From: Allokutzneria multivorans
GTDB lineage: Bacteria; Actinomycetota; Actinomycetes; Mycobacteriales; Pseudonocardiaceae
Direction: 5' to 3'
Assembly (NCBI RefSeq): GCF_039537405.1
Contig: NZ_BAABAL010000009.1
Span: 354,754 to 418,753 of the forward strand
Length of the DNA: 64,000 nucleotides
In this document: in pieces, positions 40,531 to 49,500 of the stretch
Layout of the letters: every line of letters starts with the position of its first letter
How positions within the stretch are numbered: position 1 is the stretch's first letter
The notes under the pieces: generated by a model
Seen by the model: the letters and a program-made list of their open reading frames with translations, nothing else
Told to the model about the DNA's origin: nothing
Databases searched by the model: none
Position numbers and translations under genes: made by a program

Positions 40531-40964
40531 TCGCTCAGCGCGGACGCGCTCGGGTTTCGGGCACAGCGAATTGCTCACAAAGCAGGTGGTGTGAGCTGCG
40601 GACGAACATCCCCCGATATCCGGCAGCGGGAGTTCGCTCGGCGGTGCGCGCCGGACAAGGGCGCGGCGTCCCCGCAGGGCGAAGCGAGTGGAACGCTACA
40701 AGTGCCGCAGTGACGGGAAAATAGTCCAGCAGGGTGACAGCTCCGACGGTGTAGACCGGTGTTTGCTGCGGTTGGCCGAACGAGGTTGGCAACAATCGGT
40801 GAACTGATTGCCGGTGCAACTTGTCTGTCCCGCCGGGGTGAACAGAACGAATACGAAAAAGTAATTCCGTCAAAGGACTCGTTCAGTTCCGGTCAATGCT
40901 TTTCGGTCGCCGTCGAAGGTGGGCGGTATCTTTGTCGCTCCGAGGTAACGAGAGGGGAACGATC
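40531..40964. other. 434-bp divergent promoter region of the polysaccharide operon
   Basis: There is no gene-like frame. It separates the leftward CE18-GT4 operon from the rightward VKOR gene, so it should hold both promoters. A relatively AT-rich patch occurs at 40800-40900. I see no convincing palindrome or known operator, and no riboswitch-like structure. Confidence 0.5.
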
Positions 40965-41441
40965 ATGACCGGAGAGATCGGGACGGCCGCGCCGGGCGAG
41001 CTGGGGCGGCGCTGGGTCCCGGTGACCGCGCTGGTGCTCTCCGTGCTCGGGCTGCTGGTGTCCGCCTACATGACGCTGTCGCACTACACCGACCAGAAGG
41101 TCCTGGTGTGCTCAACCAACTCCGTGATCGACTGCGCCCGCGTCACCTCCAGCCCGCAGTCCATGGTCTTCGGCATCCCCGTCGCCGTGCTCGGGCTCGC
41201 GTTCTTCGTCGGCGTGTGCGTGCTCAACCTGCCCGCGCTGTGGCGCTCCACCGACCAGAAGATCCGCCTCGCGCGCTTCGCCAGCGTCGGTGTCGGCATC
41301 GTCTTCGTGGCCTACCTGGTCGCGGTGGAGCTGCTCGTGCTGCACGTGATCTGCGAGTGGTGCACCGTCGTGCACGTCCTCACGATCGCGCTGTTCGTGG
41401 TCACCGTGCTCGGCGAGACCAGCCGCCGACCCGCCGCATGA
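40965..41441 (+). CDS. Vitamin K epoxide reductase (VKOR) family protein
   Basis: A 158-residue membrane protein with four helices. The active-site CxxC is in VICEWCTVVH on the last helix. The loop cysteines lie in LVCSTNSVIDCARV between helices 1 and 2. Bacterial VKORs reoxidise DsbA-like proteins using quinone and so support disulfide formation outside the membrane. No thioredoxin domain is fused. The ATG at 40965 follows GAGGGGAAC. Its stop overlaps the next gene (ATGA). Confidence 0.92.
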   Translation: MTGEIGTAAPGELGRRWVPVTALVLSVLGLLVSAYMTLSHYTDQKVLVCSTNSVIDCARVTSSPQSMVFGIPVAVLGLAFFVGVCVLNLPALWRSTDQKIRLARFASVGVGIVFVAYLVAVELLVLHVICEWCTVVHVLTIALFVVTVLGETSRRPAA

Positions 41442-41830
41442 GCGCGCTGAGCCCGGCCGTCCGCGAGTTCCTGGACCGCCCGAACTACGCGACGCTGTGC
41501 ACGATCAACCCGGACGGCTCGCCCCAGGCGTCGATGATGTGGGTCGGCCGCGATGGTGACGACCTGCTGTTCTCCACGGTCGCTGGCCGCCGCAAGGAGC
41601 GCAACATGCGCCGCGACCCCAGGGTGACCGTCGTCGTGGCTGACCGCGCCGACCCCGAGATCTACGTGGAGGTCCGGGGCACCGCGACGATCACCGAGGA
41701 GGGAGGTCGCGCGCTGGATGACGCGCTGTCCTGGAAGTACGACGGCAAGGAGGCGGGCGCCGACGCTCCCGGCGCTGTCCGGGTGATCGTCCGCGTCACG
41801 CCGACGAAGGTGCTCGGCCGCGTAGCGTGA
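41438..41830 (+). CDS. PPOX-class pyridoxamine 5'-phosphate oxidase-like (FMN/F420) protein
   Basis: A 130-residue split-barrel flavoprotein. Motifs are NYATLCTINPDGSPQASMMWV, LLFSTVAGRRKERNMRRDPRVTVVV and YVEVRGTATI. This small actinobacterial type usually binds F420 or FMN and reduces varied substrates (TIGR03618-like). It is translated with VKOR through an ATGA overlap. The 3' end overlaps a convergent GT87 gene by 35 bp. Confidence 0.88.
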   Translation: MSALSPAVREFLDRPNYATLCTINPDGSPQASMMWVGRDGDDLLFSTVAGRRKERNMRRDPRVTVVVADRADPEIYVEVRGTATITEEGGRALDDALSWKYDGKEAGADAPGAVRVIVRVTPTKVLGRVA

Positions 41831-42902
41831 GCCCGAGCAGCACCAGCCCGATCACCACGTAGCAGTTGCCGACGAGGTGGTCCAGCGGCGTCCACCCCAG
41901 CTGCTCGGCCGCCGCGCGTGGCAGGAAGCGGTGCGGCCCGAGGACGAAGGGGACGAGCGCGACCGCGAGCACCGCCCACAGCCACCGATTTCCCAAGCGC
42001 CACAAGGTGATCACGACTGCGACGAGGGCCGGGGCGACCCACGACCAGTGGTGCCCCCACGACACCGGCGACACCAGCAGGCCCGCGACCGCGATCACCA
42101 GGAGCGCCGGCACGTCCTCGCCCCGCGCACGGAGCCGGTGCACGCTCAGCCACGCCGCCGCGATCACCAGTACCACCGCGAGCAGCCACACCCAGTCCGG
42201 AGTGCTCAGCCGAGCCAGCATTCCGCGCAGCGACTGGTTGTCGCCCCACGACGGCACGGTGATCCGATCCGGGCGGAACAGCACGTCCGTCCAGTAGCGG
42301 ATCGAGTTGCCCGGCGTCACCGCCAAGGTCAGCAAGCCCGCGCCGACGAAGCCGCCGAGCGCGGTCAGGATCGGTTTCCATTGGTTGCGCACCAAGAAGA
42401 ACAGCAGGAACGCCACCGGCGTGAGCTTGACCGCCGCCGCGATGCCGATCAGCAGCCCGCGCGGCCACGGTGTGCGCGGCAGCAGGCAGTCCGCGACCAC
42501 GAGCAGCATCAGCACCACGTTGATCTGGCCGAACAGGAAGTTCGTCATCAGCGGTTCGAGCAGCACGCTCGCCGCCGCGACCGCTCCGCCCACCGTCTGC
42601 GTCGAACCGCAACGGCGCGCCACGATCACGCACGTCGCCGTCAGCGCCGCCGCGCTGATCACCGTCATCAGCACCGGCACGAGAGGCAACGGCAGCAACG
42701 CGAACAGGCTGAACGGCAGTGCCGCGAAAGGTGGGTAGACGAAGGGGAGGTTCGACGTGGTGCCCGGCAGGCTCGCGCCGTAGAGGTCGTGGCCGTGCAG
42801 CAGAGCAGCTCCGGCCGCGCGGTAGACCTCCAGGTCGATCGCCGAGCGCCCCCACGTCACCGCGAACGCCAGCAGGGCCGTCAGGCCGATCCACCTAAGC
42901 AC
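41796..42902 (-). CDS. GT87-family membrane glycosyltransferase, paralogue 2
   Basis: A 368-residue protein with about 10 membrane segments. Signatures are DLEVYRAAG, PFVYPPFAALPF, LFGQINVVLMLLVVADCLLPRTPWPRGLLIG, VKLTP, DNQSLRGML and SPVSWGHHWSW. The GTG at 42902 overlaps the stop of paralogue 3 by 8 bp, so the two are one operon. A block of about 170 bp (42364-42535) is nearly identical to 43451-43622 in paralogue 3, far above the surrounding similarity. Its donor and acceptor are unknown; a polyprenyl-phosphate sugar donor is expected for the family. Confidence 0.88.
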   Translation of the reverse strand: MLRWIGLTALLAFAVTWGRSAIDLEVYRAAGAALLHGHDLYGASLPGTTSNLPFVYPPFAALPFSLFALLPLPLVPVLMTVISAAALTATCVIVARRCGSTQTVGGAVAAASVLLEPLMTNFLFGQINVVLMLLVVADCLLPRTPWPRGLLIGIAAAVKLTPVAFLLFFLVRNQWKPILTALGGFVGAGLLTLAVTPGNSIRYWTDVLFRPDRITVPSWGDNQSLRGMLARLSTPDWVWLLAVVLVIAAAWLSVHRLRARGEDVPALLVIAVAGLLVSPVSWGHHWSWVAPALVAVVITLWRLGNRWLWAVLAVALVPFVLGPHRFLPRAAAEQLGWTPLDHLVGNCYVVIGLVLLGLTLRGRAPSSA

Positions 42903-44442
42903 GCAGCCTCCTCGACACCAGGAACGCCGCCAGCACCGCGACCCCCGTGAAGACGTAGGCGTTGCCGATCATGTGCTCCGTGACCGTCCAGTGCGACTCC
43001 ACACCGCCACCACGCCGAGCGAAGCGGTAGAGACCGAGCGCGAACGGCAGCAACGCCAACGCTCCCAGCGCTGTGATGCCCCAGTTTCGGCTCTGCCAGG
43101 CGTAGATCGCCAGCCCGACGAAGGCTGGAGCCGCCCAGGACCAGTGGTGCTCCCACGACACCGGCGACGCCAGCAACGCGCCCGTCGCGACCACGAGCAG
43201 CGACAGCAAGGCCTTGTCGCGCAGCCGATACGCGACGAACCACGTCACCGCGACCGTGAGCACCACCAGGACCAGCAGCCAGCTCTGCGTTCCCAGGCGC
43301 GCCAGCGTTCCGCCCAGCGACTGGTTGTCTCCGTACCGCACATCGCCGATCCGATCAGTGCGAAACACCGTCGACGTCCAGTACTGCACCGATGCGCTCG
43401 GCAACACCACGAACGCGACCGCGCTCGCTCCCAGGAATCCGCCAACCGCAGTCAGGATCGGTTTCCATTGGTTGCGCACCAAGAAGAACAGCACAAAGGC
43501 CGCTGGCGTGAGCTTCACCGCCGCCGCGATGCCGATCAGCAGCCCGCGCGGCCACGGTGTGCGCGGCAGCAGGCAGTCCGCGACCACCAACAGCATCAGC
43601 ACGAGGTTGATCTGGCCGAAGGTGATGTTGGCGCGCATCGGCTCCAAGAGCACGCACACCACCGCGAGGCCCGCTCCGACCGGCAGTGCCTTGGCCAGCG
43701 GCACTGCCGTTCGCGCCGTCACCACGCACGTCCCGCACAGCGCCAGCGCGCCGATGACTGTCATCACCACCATCGAGCTCGGCCATGCCAGCAGGCCGAA
43801 CGGCGCGAACAGCAACGCCGCGAACGGTGGATAGGTGAACGGCAGATCCGGCAGAGCCGGTGTGGTGTAAGGAAAACCCGGCCCGTACAGGGGGAGTCCG
43901 CGCAGCACCGCGTCCCCGCCCGCGCGGTACACCTGAAGGTCGACCAGCCCGTCCCCGGCCATGACCAGCAGCGCCACCACCACCGCGCACCCGACCGCCA
44001 CCGCAGCCCAGACCCAGGCCCGTACCCCGACAGCCCACCCCGGCACACCGCCCGCGTTCTCTGGCACTCCGCCCGCTCGCGTTAGCACTGCGTCCGCCTG
44101 CGTTGGCACTCCGTCCACCCGTGCAGCGTCTCCGCTCGCTCGCGTTGGCACTGCGTCCGCCCGCGTTGGCACTGCGTCCGCTCGCGCCACGCCTCTGCTC
44201 GCGCGCTCCGGTACTCCGCCCGCCGACGCTTCGTCCGCCCGCGCAGCGCCTCTGCCCACCTGCATGGGCGCTCCGTCCACGTTCTCCGGCACTCCGCTCA
44301 CCCCGTGGGCACTCCGCTCGCTCGCGTCGGCACTCTGCTCGCGCCCGTCGGCATACCGCCAGCCCGCGTCGGCACTCCGCCCACGCGCTCCGGCACTCCG
44401 CCACCCCGCCCCGAGCCCCCGCCCGCGCGCCCCACCCCACAC
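42895..44442 (-). CDS. GT87-family membrane glycosyltransferase, paralogue 3, with long repetitive N-terminal extension
   Basis: The frame spans 515 codons. From about residue 135 it is a normal GT87 protein (DLQVYRAGGDAVL, PFTYPPFAALLFAP, FGQINLVLM, DNQSLGGTL, SPVSWEHHWSW). The first 130 residues are a low-complexity run of heptads such as ADAVPTR and GGVPENA, encoded by a degenerate 21-bp tandem repeat. The first usable start is GTG 44442, next to the 30-bp array at 44449; no ribosome site is visible. Whether the extension is translated is uncertain. An internal GTG nearer 44000 would give a protein like its paralogues. Confidence 0.75.
   Translation of the reverse strand: MWGGARGRGLGAGWRSAGARGRSADAGWRYADGREQSADASERSAHGVSGVPENVDGAPMQVGRGAARADEASAGGVPERASRGVARADAVPTRADAVPTRASGDAARVDGVPTQADAVLTRAGGVPENAGGVPGWAVGVRAWVWAAVAVGCAVVVALLVMAGDGLVDLQVYRAGGDAVLRGLPLYGPGFPYTTPALPDLPFTYPPFAALLFAPFGLLAWPSSMVVMTVIGALALCGTCVVTARTAVPLAKALPVGAGLAVVCVLLEPMRANITFGQINLVLMLLVVADCLLPRTPWPRGLLIGIAAAVKLTPAAFVLFFLVRNQWKPILTAVGGFLGASAVAFVVLPSASVQYWTSTVFRTDRIGDVRYGDNQSLGGTLARLGTQSWLLVLVVLTVAVTWFVAYRLRDKALLSLLVVATGALLASPVSWEHHWSWAAPAFVGLAIYAWQSRNWGITALGALALLPFALGLYRFARRGGGVESHWTVTEHMIGNAYVFTGVAVLAAFLVSRRLRA
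44040..44400. repeat. Degenerate 21-bp tandem repeat (about 17 units)
   Basis: Units resemble TTGGCACTGCGTCCGCYCGCG on the plus strand; the two best copies lie near 44135-44176. On the minus strand each gives a 7-residue unit of the type A-D-A-V-P-T-R or G-G-V-P-E-N-A. The period is a multiple of three throughout, so the GT87 frame is preserved. Confidence 0.75.
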
Positions 44443-44448
44443 GATGCC

Positions 44449-44598
44449 AACGGCCCGTTTGGTGCGCTGAGCGCACTGAACGGGTCGTTTGGTGCGTCTA
44501 AGTACCCGAAAGGGCCGTTCGGGGCGCTCAACTCCCTGAATGAGTCATTGAGGGCGCTCAAGTACCCCAATGAGTCATTCAGGGCGTTCCCGCCGCAA
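44449..44598. repeat. 30-bp palindromic repeat array C (five units)
   Basis: Five contiguous units at 44449, 44479, 44509, 44539 and 44569. Cores are AACGGCCCGTT, AACGGGTCGTT, AAAGGGCCGTT, AATGAGTCATT and AATGAGTCATT. It fills most of the gap between two leftward GT87 genes (44443-44628), so it would lie in the transcript leader or promoter of paralogue 3. Confidence 0.88.
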
Positions 44599-44628
44599 GG
44601 ACCACGGCGCGAGCAGCGGCGGGAGCGG

Positions 44629-45846
44629 TCACGCATGCGGGAGATCCGCGTGCGGGGGCCGTCGTCGCAGTCCGAAGATCACCCCGGCGATCACCACCGC
44701 GAACGCCGTGATCAGGTACGTGTTGCCGAGCAGGTGCTCCGGCCAGGTCCACGACAGCTCCAGGTTGCCGCCGCGCCGGAGCAACAGGTGCGCGCCGACG
44801 AAGAACAGCGCGAGCGGAGCGGCCGCGACCGCGATCAACGGCCACGGTCGCGCGGAGCGCCGGATCGCGATCACCGCGCCGACCGCCGCGGGGGCGATCC
44901 ACACCCAGTGGTGCGTCCACGACACGGGCGAGCAGATCAGCCCGGCCGCCGCGACCACGAGCAGCGCGGGCAGATCACGGCCGGACGCGCGCAGTCGCCA
45001 GCACGCGAACGCCGCGGCCACCACGACGACGGGCACGACCACGACCCACCACCGCGACGCCTCGGCCTCGGTCAGCCCGAACCGCACGAGGGCTCCGCGC
45101 AGCGACTGGTTGTCGGCGAAGGCCGCGCTGCCGATGCGCCCGGGCTCCAGCAGCAAGGTCGTCCAGTACTTCAGCGAGTCCTCCGGCGCGACCAGCCAGC
45201 CGACCGCGCCCGCCGCGACGAAACCGCCCAGTGCGGCCAAGATCGGCTTCCACTGCAACCGCACGAGGAAGAACAGCAGGAACGACGCGGGCGTCAGCTT
45301 GATCGCGGCGGCCACCCCGATCAGCAGCCCGCGCGGCCACGGTGTGCGCGGCAGCAGGCAGTCAGCGACCACCAACAGCATCAGCACGAGGTTGATCTGG
45401 CCGTATCCGAGGGTGGCGCGGATCGGCTCGGCCAGCACGCACACGGCGGCGAACGCGGCGCCGACCTGAACGGCGCGCGTCCAGTTCTGGTGGAAGCCGC
45501 GCGCGGTGATCGAGGTCGTCGCGATCAGCGCGGCGCTGCCGACGAGCAGCGTCGCCACCACCGCGGCCGACCAGGACAGCGTCGCCAGCGGCCCGAACAG
45601 CACCGCGGCGAACGGCGGGTAGGTGAACGGGAGCCGGAACTTGGTGTCGGAGTACGGGAACTCGCCGGAGTAGAGGTTCAGGCCGCGCAACATCGCGTCC
45701 CCGCCCTCGCGGTACACGCGGAGGTCGATGAACGACACCCACGAGGTGACCAGCAGGGCCAACCCGAAGGTCAGCGCGGCAAGGGCGGCGATCCAGACGC
45801 GGGTCCTGCGGCTCGGCGCGACGGCCCCCAACGGGCTAGCACTCAC
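44629..45846 (-). CDS. GT87-family membrane glycosyltransferase, paralogue 4
   Basis: A 405-residue protein with the family signatures DLRVYREGGDAML, PFTYPPFAAVLFGP, GYGQINLVLMLLVVADCLLPRTPWPRGLLIG, IKLTP, DNQSLRGAL and SPVSWTHHWVW. The GTG at 45846 begins after a proline-free, basic N-terminus and 30 bp after the stop of paralogue 5. The central PRTPWPRG block is almost identical at DNA level to paralogues 2 and 3, which suggests recent gene conversion or strong constraint. The tail is basic (RRRPPHADLPHA). Confidence 0.88.
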   Translation of the reverse strand: MSASPLGAVAPSRRTRVWIAALAALTFGLALLVTSWVSFIDLRVYREGGDAMLRGLNLYSGEFPYSDTKFRLPFTYPPFAAVLFGPLATLSWSAAVVATLLVGSAALIATTSITARGFHQNWTRAVQVGAAFAAVCVLAEPIRATLGYGQINLVLMLLVVADCLLPRTPWPRGLLIGVAAAIKLTPASFLLFFLVRLQWKPILAALGGFVAAGAVGWLVAPEDSLKYWTTLLLEPGRIGSAAFADNQSLRGALVRFGLTEAEASRWWVVVVPVVVVAAAFACWRLRASGRDLPALLVVAAAGLICSPVSWTHHWVWIAPAAVGAVIAIRRSARPWPLIAVAAAPLALFFVGAHLLLRRGGNLELSWTWPEHLLGNTYLITAFAVVIAGVIFGLRRRPPHADLPHA

Positions 45847-45875
45847 GACGTCCCGATCCACTCCACCGACACCGT

Positions 45876-47087
45876 TCACCTGGACAGCACAGCAGCGTAC
45901 CGGGGTGCCTCCGGTGCCACCTCCGACGTCCGTCTCCGCAGGGCGAGCACGGCCAGCACGACGACTGCGGTCAGGAAGAAGGCGTTGCCCACGAACCACT
46001 CCCCGAGCGTCCAGTGCTCCTCGCGCCCGCCGCCACCGGGGACGTAGGCGTGCGGGCCGACGAAGTACACCGCCACGACCAGGGCCGGAACGGCCAGGCG
46101 CCAGCTCGGCGCGCTCAGCAGGGCCGCCGCCAGCCCGGTGCCGGCCACCGCCACCCACACCCAGTGGTTGCTCCACGAGATCGGCGAGCACAGCAGCGCG
46201 GCGGTCGCGATCACCACCATCGCCAGCACCTCGCGGTTCTCGGCGAGCAGTCGCCGCACCGCGAACCACATCGCCGCGAGCACGAGCACGACCCCGATGA
46301 CCCAGAACGGGAAGCTCGCGTCCCTGTCCAGCCCGAAGCGCGCGAGCACGCCCCGGATCGACTGGTTGGTGACGAACCCGGCGCCGACCATCGTGTCGAG
46401 CTTGAACACGGTGGAGGTCCAGTACTGGAAGGAGTTCTGCGCGTCGAGCACGAATCCGAGCACCACGCTGCCCGCGAACGCCGACGCGGCGGTGACCACG
46501 ACGCGCCACCGCCCGGACGCGGCGAAGTACACGAGGAAGACCAGCGGTGTCAGCTTGATCCCGGCCGCGACGCCGATCAGCAGGCCGCGCGGCCACGGCG
46601 TGTGCTTCATCAGGCAGTCCAGCACCACCAAGGTCATCAGCAGCACGTTGATCTGCCCGAGGTCGATCGTGCTCCGCACCGGCTCGGCGTAGACCATCGC
46701 CGCGCTCACCACGGCACCGAGGCCGAGCGCGGCGGGCTCGTCCATCCCGCAGCGACGCGCCGTGACCACGCACGCGGCCATGAGGGCGAGCACCGTCACG
46801 ACGGTCACCACGAAGCCCAGCGCCGTCAGCGGCAGCACCGTGAGCCCGCTGAAGAGCACGGCCGAGATCGGCGGGTAGATGAACGGCAGCGGGAAGGCCA
46901 GCGGTCGCGGCGGGAACTCCGCGTCGAACAGGCCTCGCCCGGCCAGCCACGCCTCGCCGCCAGCGCGGTAGACGTCCAGGTCGACGATCGGGGCGGTGGA
47001 GACCTGCCGCAGCGCGAGGAAGAGCGCGACGGCGGCCCCCACGACCGCGGTGGCCGGGTGGCGGAGGAGTCCTGCAAGCGTTGTCAC
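45876..47087 (-). CDS. GT87-family membrane glycosyltransferase, paralogue 5 (most divergent)
   Basis: A 403-residue protein. It has DLDVYRAGGEAWL, PFIYPPISAVLFSG, DLGQINVLLMTLVVLDCLMKHTPWPRGLLIG, IKLTP, TNQSIRGVL and SPISWSNHWVW. It differs from the others by VLDCLMKH in place of VADCLLPR and TNQSI for DNQSL, so it may use another acceptor. It begins at GTG 47087 (no good ribosome site; the frame is open to 47159). It is the first gene of the leftward GT87 array. Confidence 0.86.
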   Translation of the reverse strand: MTTLAGLLRHPATAVVGAAVALFLALRQVSTAPIVDLDVYRAGGEAWLAGRGLFDAEFPPRPLAFPLPFIYPPISAVLFSGLTVLPLTALGFVVTVVTVLALMAACVVTARRCGMDEPAALGLGAVVSAAMVYAEPVRSTIDLGQINVLLMTLVVLDCLMKHTPWPRGLLIGVAAGIKLTPLVFLVYFAASGRWRVVVTAASAFAGSVVLGFVLDAQNSFQYWTSTVFKLDTMVGAGFVTNQSIRGVLARFGLDRDASFPFWVIGVVLVLAAMWFAVRRLLAENREVLAMVVIATAALLCSPISWSNHWVWVAVAGTGLAAALLSAPSWRLAVPALVVAVYFVGPHAYVPGGGGREEHWTLGEWFVGNAFFLTAVVVLAVLALRRRTSEVAPEAPRYAAVLSR

Positions 47088-47212
47088 GCAAGGAAAGACA
47101 CCGCTGGAGCCCCAGGCGTTGTGCGGCTGGAGCCGAAACGAGAGTCTTCGAAACGGCACAACGCCAAGGGCTCACCGGCGTCCACGCGTGCGAAGACGGG
47201 TGGACGTGAAAG

Positions 47213-49321
47213 CTACTCGCGCCAGGATGTGTCCGAGGCCACGACGGTCAGCCGCTGCGTCGCCCGGGTCAGCGCGACGTACAGCGCGCGCAGCCCGGTG
47301 GGCGACTCGGCGATCAGCTCGGCGGGCTCGACCAGCACGACCGCGTCGTACTCCATGCCCTTCGCCTCCAGGCTGCCGACGGCCTGCACGCGCTCGCCGA
47401 GGTCGGCCACCCACGACGCCAGCTCCGCGCGCCGCCCCATCGTGCCGATCACGCCGACCGTGCCGTCGACCTGGTCCAGCAGCTCCTTCGCCGCCGCCAC
47501 CGTCTGGTCGGGCACGTCGGTCAGCGGCACGGTGCGCAGCTCCGGCTCCGAACCGGTGGAGCGGACCGCCGTCGGCAGGTCGTCCGGGTCGACGACCTCG
47601 CGCACGACGTCGGCGGCCAGCTCGAAGATCTCCGAACTGTTGCGGTAGTTGGTGCGCAAGGAGAAACGGCGCCTGCGCTTCACCTTGCCCAGCGCGCGCT
47701 CCTTCGCCTCGGCCGCCTCCGCGTCGTTCGGCCACGAGCTCTGCACCGGGTCGCCGACGATGGTCCAGCTCGCGTACTTGCCGCGACGGCCCAGCATCCG
47801 CCACTGCATCGGCGAGAGGTCCTGCGCCTCGTCCACGATCACGTGCGAGTAGTGCTCGTAGTGGTCGGCGCGCCCGGACTGCGACTGCCCCTGTTCGCGC
47901 TGGTGCCAGCTGGTCACCTCGTGCGCGATCATGTCGAACTCGTCCATCTCGTCGGACCTGCGCCGGCGCGGCGGGTCCCCGAGCAGCACGCGCAGCTCGT
48001 CCAGCACCGCCGCGTCCGCCACGGACCAGCCCGCGCCCGGATCGGCCCAGGACGCCGCGACGCCCTCGATCTCCTCCTGCGTGAAGCCGCGCTTGGCCGC
48101 CCGGCGCAGCCGGTCGCGGTCGCCGAGCCAGCCCAGCACCTGCGTCGGAAGCACCGTCGGCCACCACTGGGCGATGAAGTCGGTGAACTCGTTGCGATCA
48201 GCGATGTCCACCATGAAGTTCTTGCGGTTGAAGCGGTTGTCGGAATAGGAAGAAGCCTTCTGCCACAACGCTTCCAGCACCGCGTCCGCGGCGGGCTTGC
48301 GCGCCTGGTTCGGCTGGACGCGGCGGCTGTGCACGGCCTTGCGGGCCCTGGCCAGCTCGTGCGCCTCCAGCTTCAGCACCTGTCCGCCGTAGACGATCCG
48401 CAGCTCCGTCGGAGCCCCGGGCGGCGCCTCCTTCATGACGTTGAGCAGCACCTTGCGCATGCGCAGCGAGCCCTTGGCCGCCGCGACCAGCGCCGTGTCC
48501 GTGCGCGTGGCCTTGACCCCGTCCAGCACCTCGCCGAGCGCGCGCAGCTCCACCGTGTCCTCGCCGAGCGACGGCAGCACGCGCGAGATGTAGTTCATGA
48601 ACACCGGCGACGGCCCGACCACGAGCACGCCGCTGTTGAACCTGCGGCGGTAGCGGTACATCAGGTACGCGGCGCGGTGCAGCGCGACCGCCGTCTTGCC
48701 CGTGCCGGGTCCGCCGGTGATCTCGGTGATGCCCTCGGCGGGAGCGCGGATCGCGTCGTCCTGCTCGCGCTGGATCGTGCCGACGATGTCGCGCATGACC
48801 GGCCCGCGCGCCCGCGCCAGCGTCGCCATCAGCGCGCCGTCACCGACCACCGTCAGGCTCTCCGGCACGGCTTCCGGCATGAGCAGCTCGTCGTCGACGT
48901 GCAGCACCTTGCCGCCCGAGCAGCGGATCACCCTGCGCCGCACCACGTCCATCGGCTGCTCGGCCGTCGCCTGGTAGAAGGCCGCCGCCACCGGCGCGCG
49001 CCAGTCGATCACCATCGTGTCGAAGTCCGCGTCGCGCACCCCGAGCCTGCCGATGTAGAAGATCTCGCCGGTGCCCTGGTCGAGCCGCCCGAAGACCAGG
49101 CCCTCGTACTCCGCTTCGAGGGATTTCAGCTGGCGCGTCGCGTGGTGCACCATCGCGTCCCGCTCGACCAGCGCCGCGGGCAGCCGCTCCAGTCCGCGCT
49201 CGTGGGCGGCGGCGATCATCGCCTTCGCCTCCTCGCGCATCACCAGCAAGCGCGCGTAGACCTTGTCGACGTACCGCTGTTCCGCCGCGATCTCCGCCTG
49301 CCTGATCGAGACTCCCTGCAC
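47213..49321 (-). CDS. helR: HelD/HelR-type RNA polymerase-recycling helicase (UvrD-like)
   Basis: A 702-residue SF1-like ATPase. A long N-terminal coiled coil (VSIRQAEIAAEQRYVDKVYARLL) and the stretch FGRLDQGTGEIFYIGRLGVRD are specific to HelD. Walker A is GGPGTGKTAVALHRAAYL (about residue 203), Walker B VIVDEAQDLSPMQWRML, and ALYVALTRATQRLTV is motif VI. HelD dislodges stalled RNA polymerase; the actinobacterial HelR branch also confers rifamycin tolerance. The GTG at 49321 follows GGGGAGC. No rifamycin-associated element is recognised upstream, but an inverted-repeat region lies at 49334-49372. Confidence 0.88.
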   Translation of the reverse strand: MQGVSIRQAEIAAEQRYVDKVYARLLVMREEAKAMIAAAHERGLERLPAALVERDAMVHHATRQLKSLEAEYEGLVFGRLDQGTGEIFYIGRLGVRDADFDTMVIDWRAPVAAAFYQATAEQPMDVVRRRVIRCSGGKVLHVDDELLMPEAVPESLTVVGDGALMATLARARGPVMRDIVGTIQREQDDAIRAPAEGITEITGGPGTGKTAVALHRAAYLMYRYRRRFNSGVLVVGPSPVFMNYISRVLPSLGEDTVELRALGEVLDGVKATRTDTALVAAAKGSLRMRKVLLNVMKEAPPGAPTELRIVYGGQVLKLEAHELARARKAVHSRRVQPNQARKPAADAVLEALWQKASSYSDNRFNRKNFMVDIADRNEFTDFIAQWWPTVLPTQVLGWLGDRDRLRRAAKRGFTQEEIEGVAASWADPGAGWSVADAAVLDELRVLLGDPPRRRRSDEMDEFDMIAHEVTSWHQREQGQSQSGRADHYEHYSHVIVDEAQDLSPMQWRMLGRRGKYASWTIVGDPVQSSWPNDAEAAEAKERALGKVKRRRRFSLRTNYRNSSEIFELAADVVREVVDPDDLPTAVRSTGSEPELRTVPLTDVPDQTVAAAKELLDQVDGTVGVIGTMGRRAELASWVADLGERVQAVGSLEAKGMEYDAVVLVEPAELIAESPTGLRALYVALTRATQRLTVVASDTSWRE

Positions 49322-49333
49322 GCGCAGCTCCCC

Positions 49334-49372
49334 AAAGTTTCGTGAAGTCGAACAACTTTAGAGGTCTTCACG
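49334..49372. promoter_or_regulatory. Overlapping inverted repeats upstream of helR
   Basis: AAAGTT (49334-49339) pairs with AACTTT (49354-49359). CGTGAAG (49341-49347) pairs with CTTCACG (49366-49372), so the two pairings exclude each other. The position is just before the helR ribosome site. It could be an operator or an alternative-hairpin leader. Confidence 0.4.
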
Positions 49373-49500
49373 TCCACCTTGCGCGCCGCGCCCGCCAACG
49401 CTCCCACCAGCCAAAACCCGAGGTTCTGGCCCTCGGTGACCGTCCGTTCCCGCTCGCTGGGCCCACATGTGAGGTCCCTTACCCGCGTGCGGCCGTGCGC

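Noticed and set aside
44298..44636. Minus-strand frame beginning in array C (ALNDSLGYL-type repeats)
   Set aside because: It covers only the repeat array and gene fragments; palindromic units read as similar peptides on both strands, so coding cannot be inferred. Only array B has an overlap that fixes translation.
49322..49500. Rifamycin-associated element upstream of helR
   Set aside because: I looked for the known inverted-repeat element of HelR promoters and did not find it; only unrelated inverted repeats are present.
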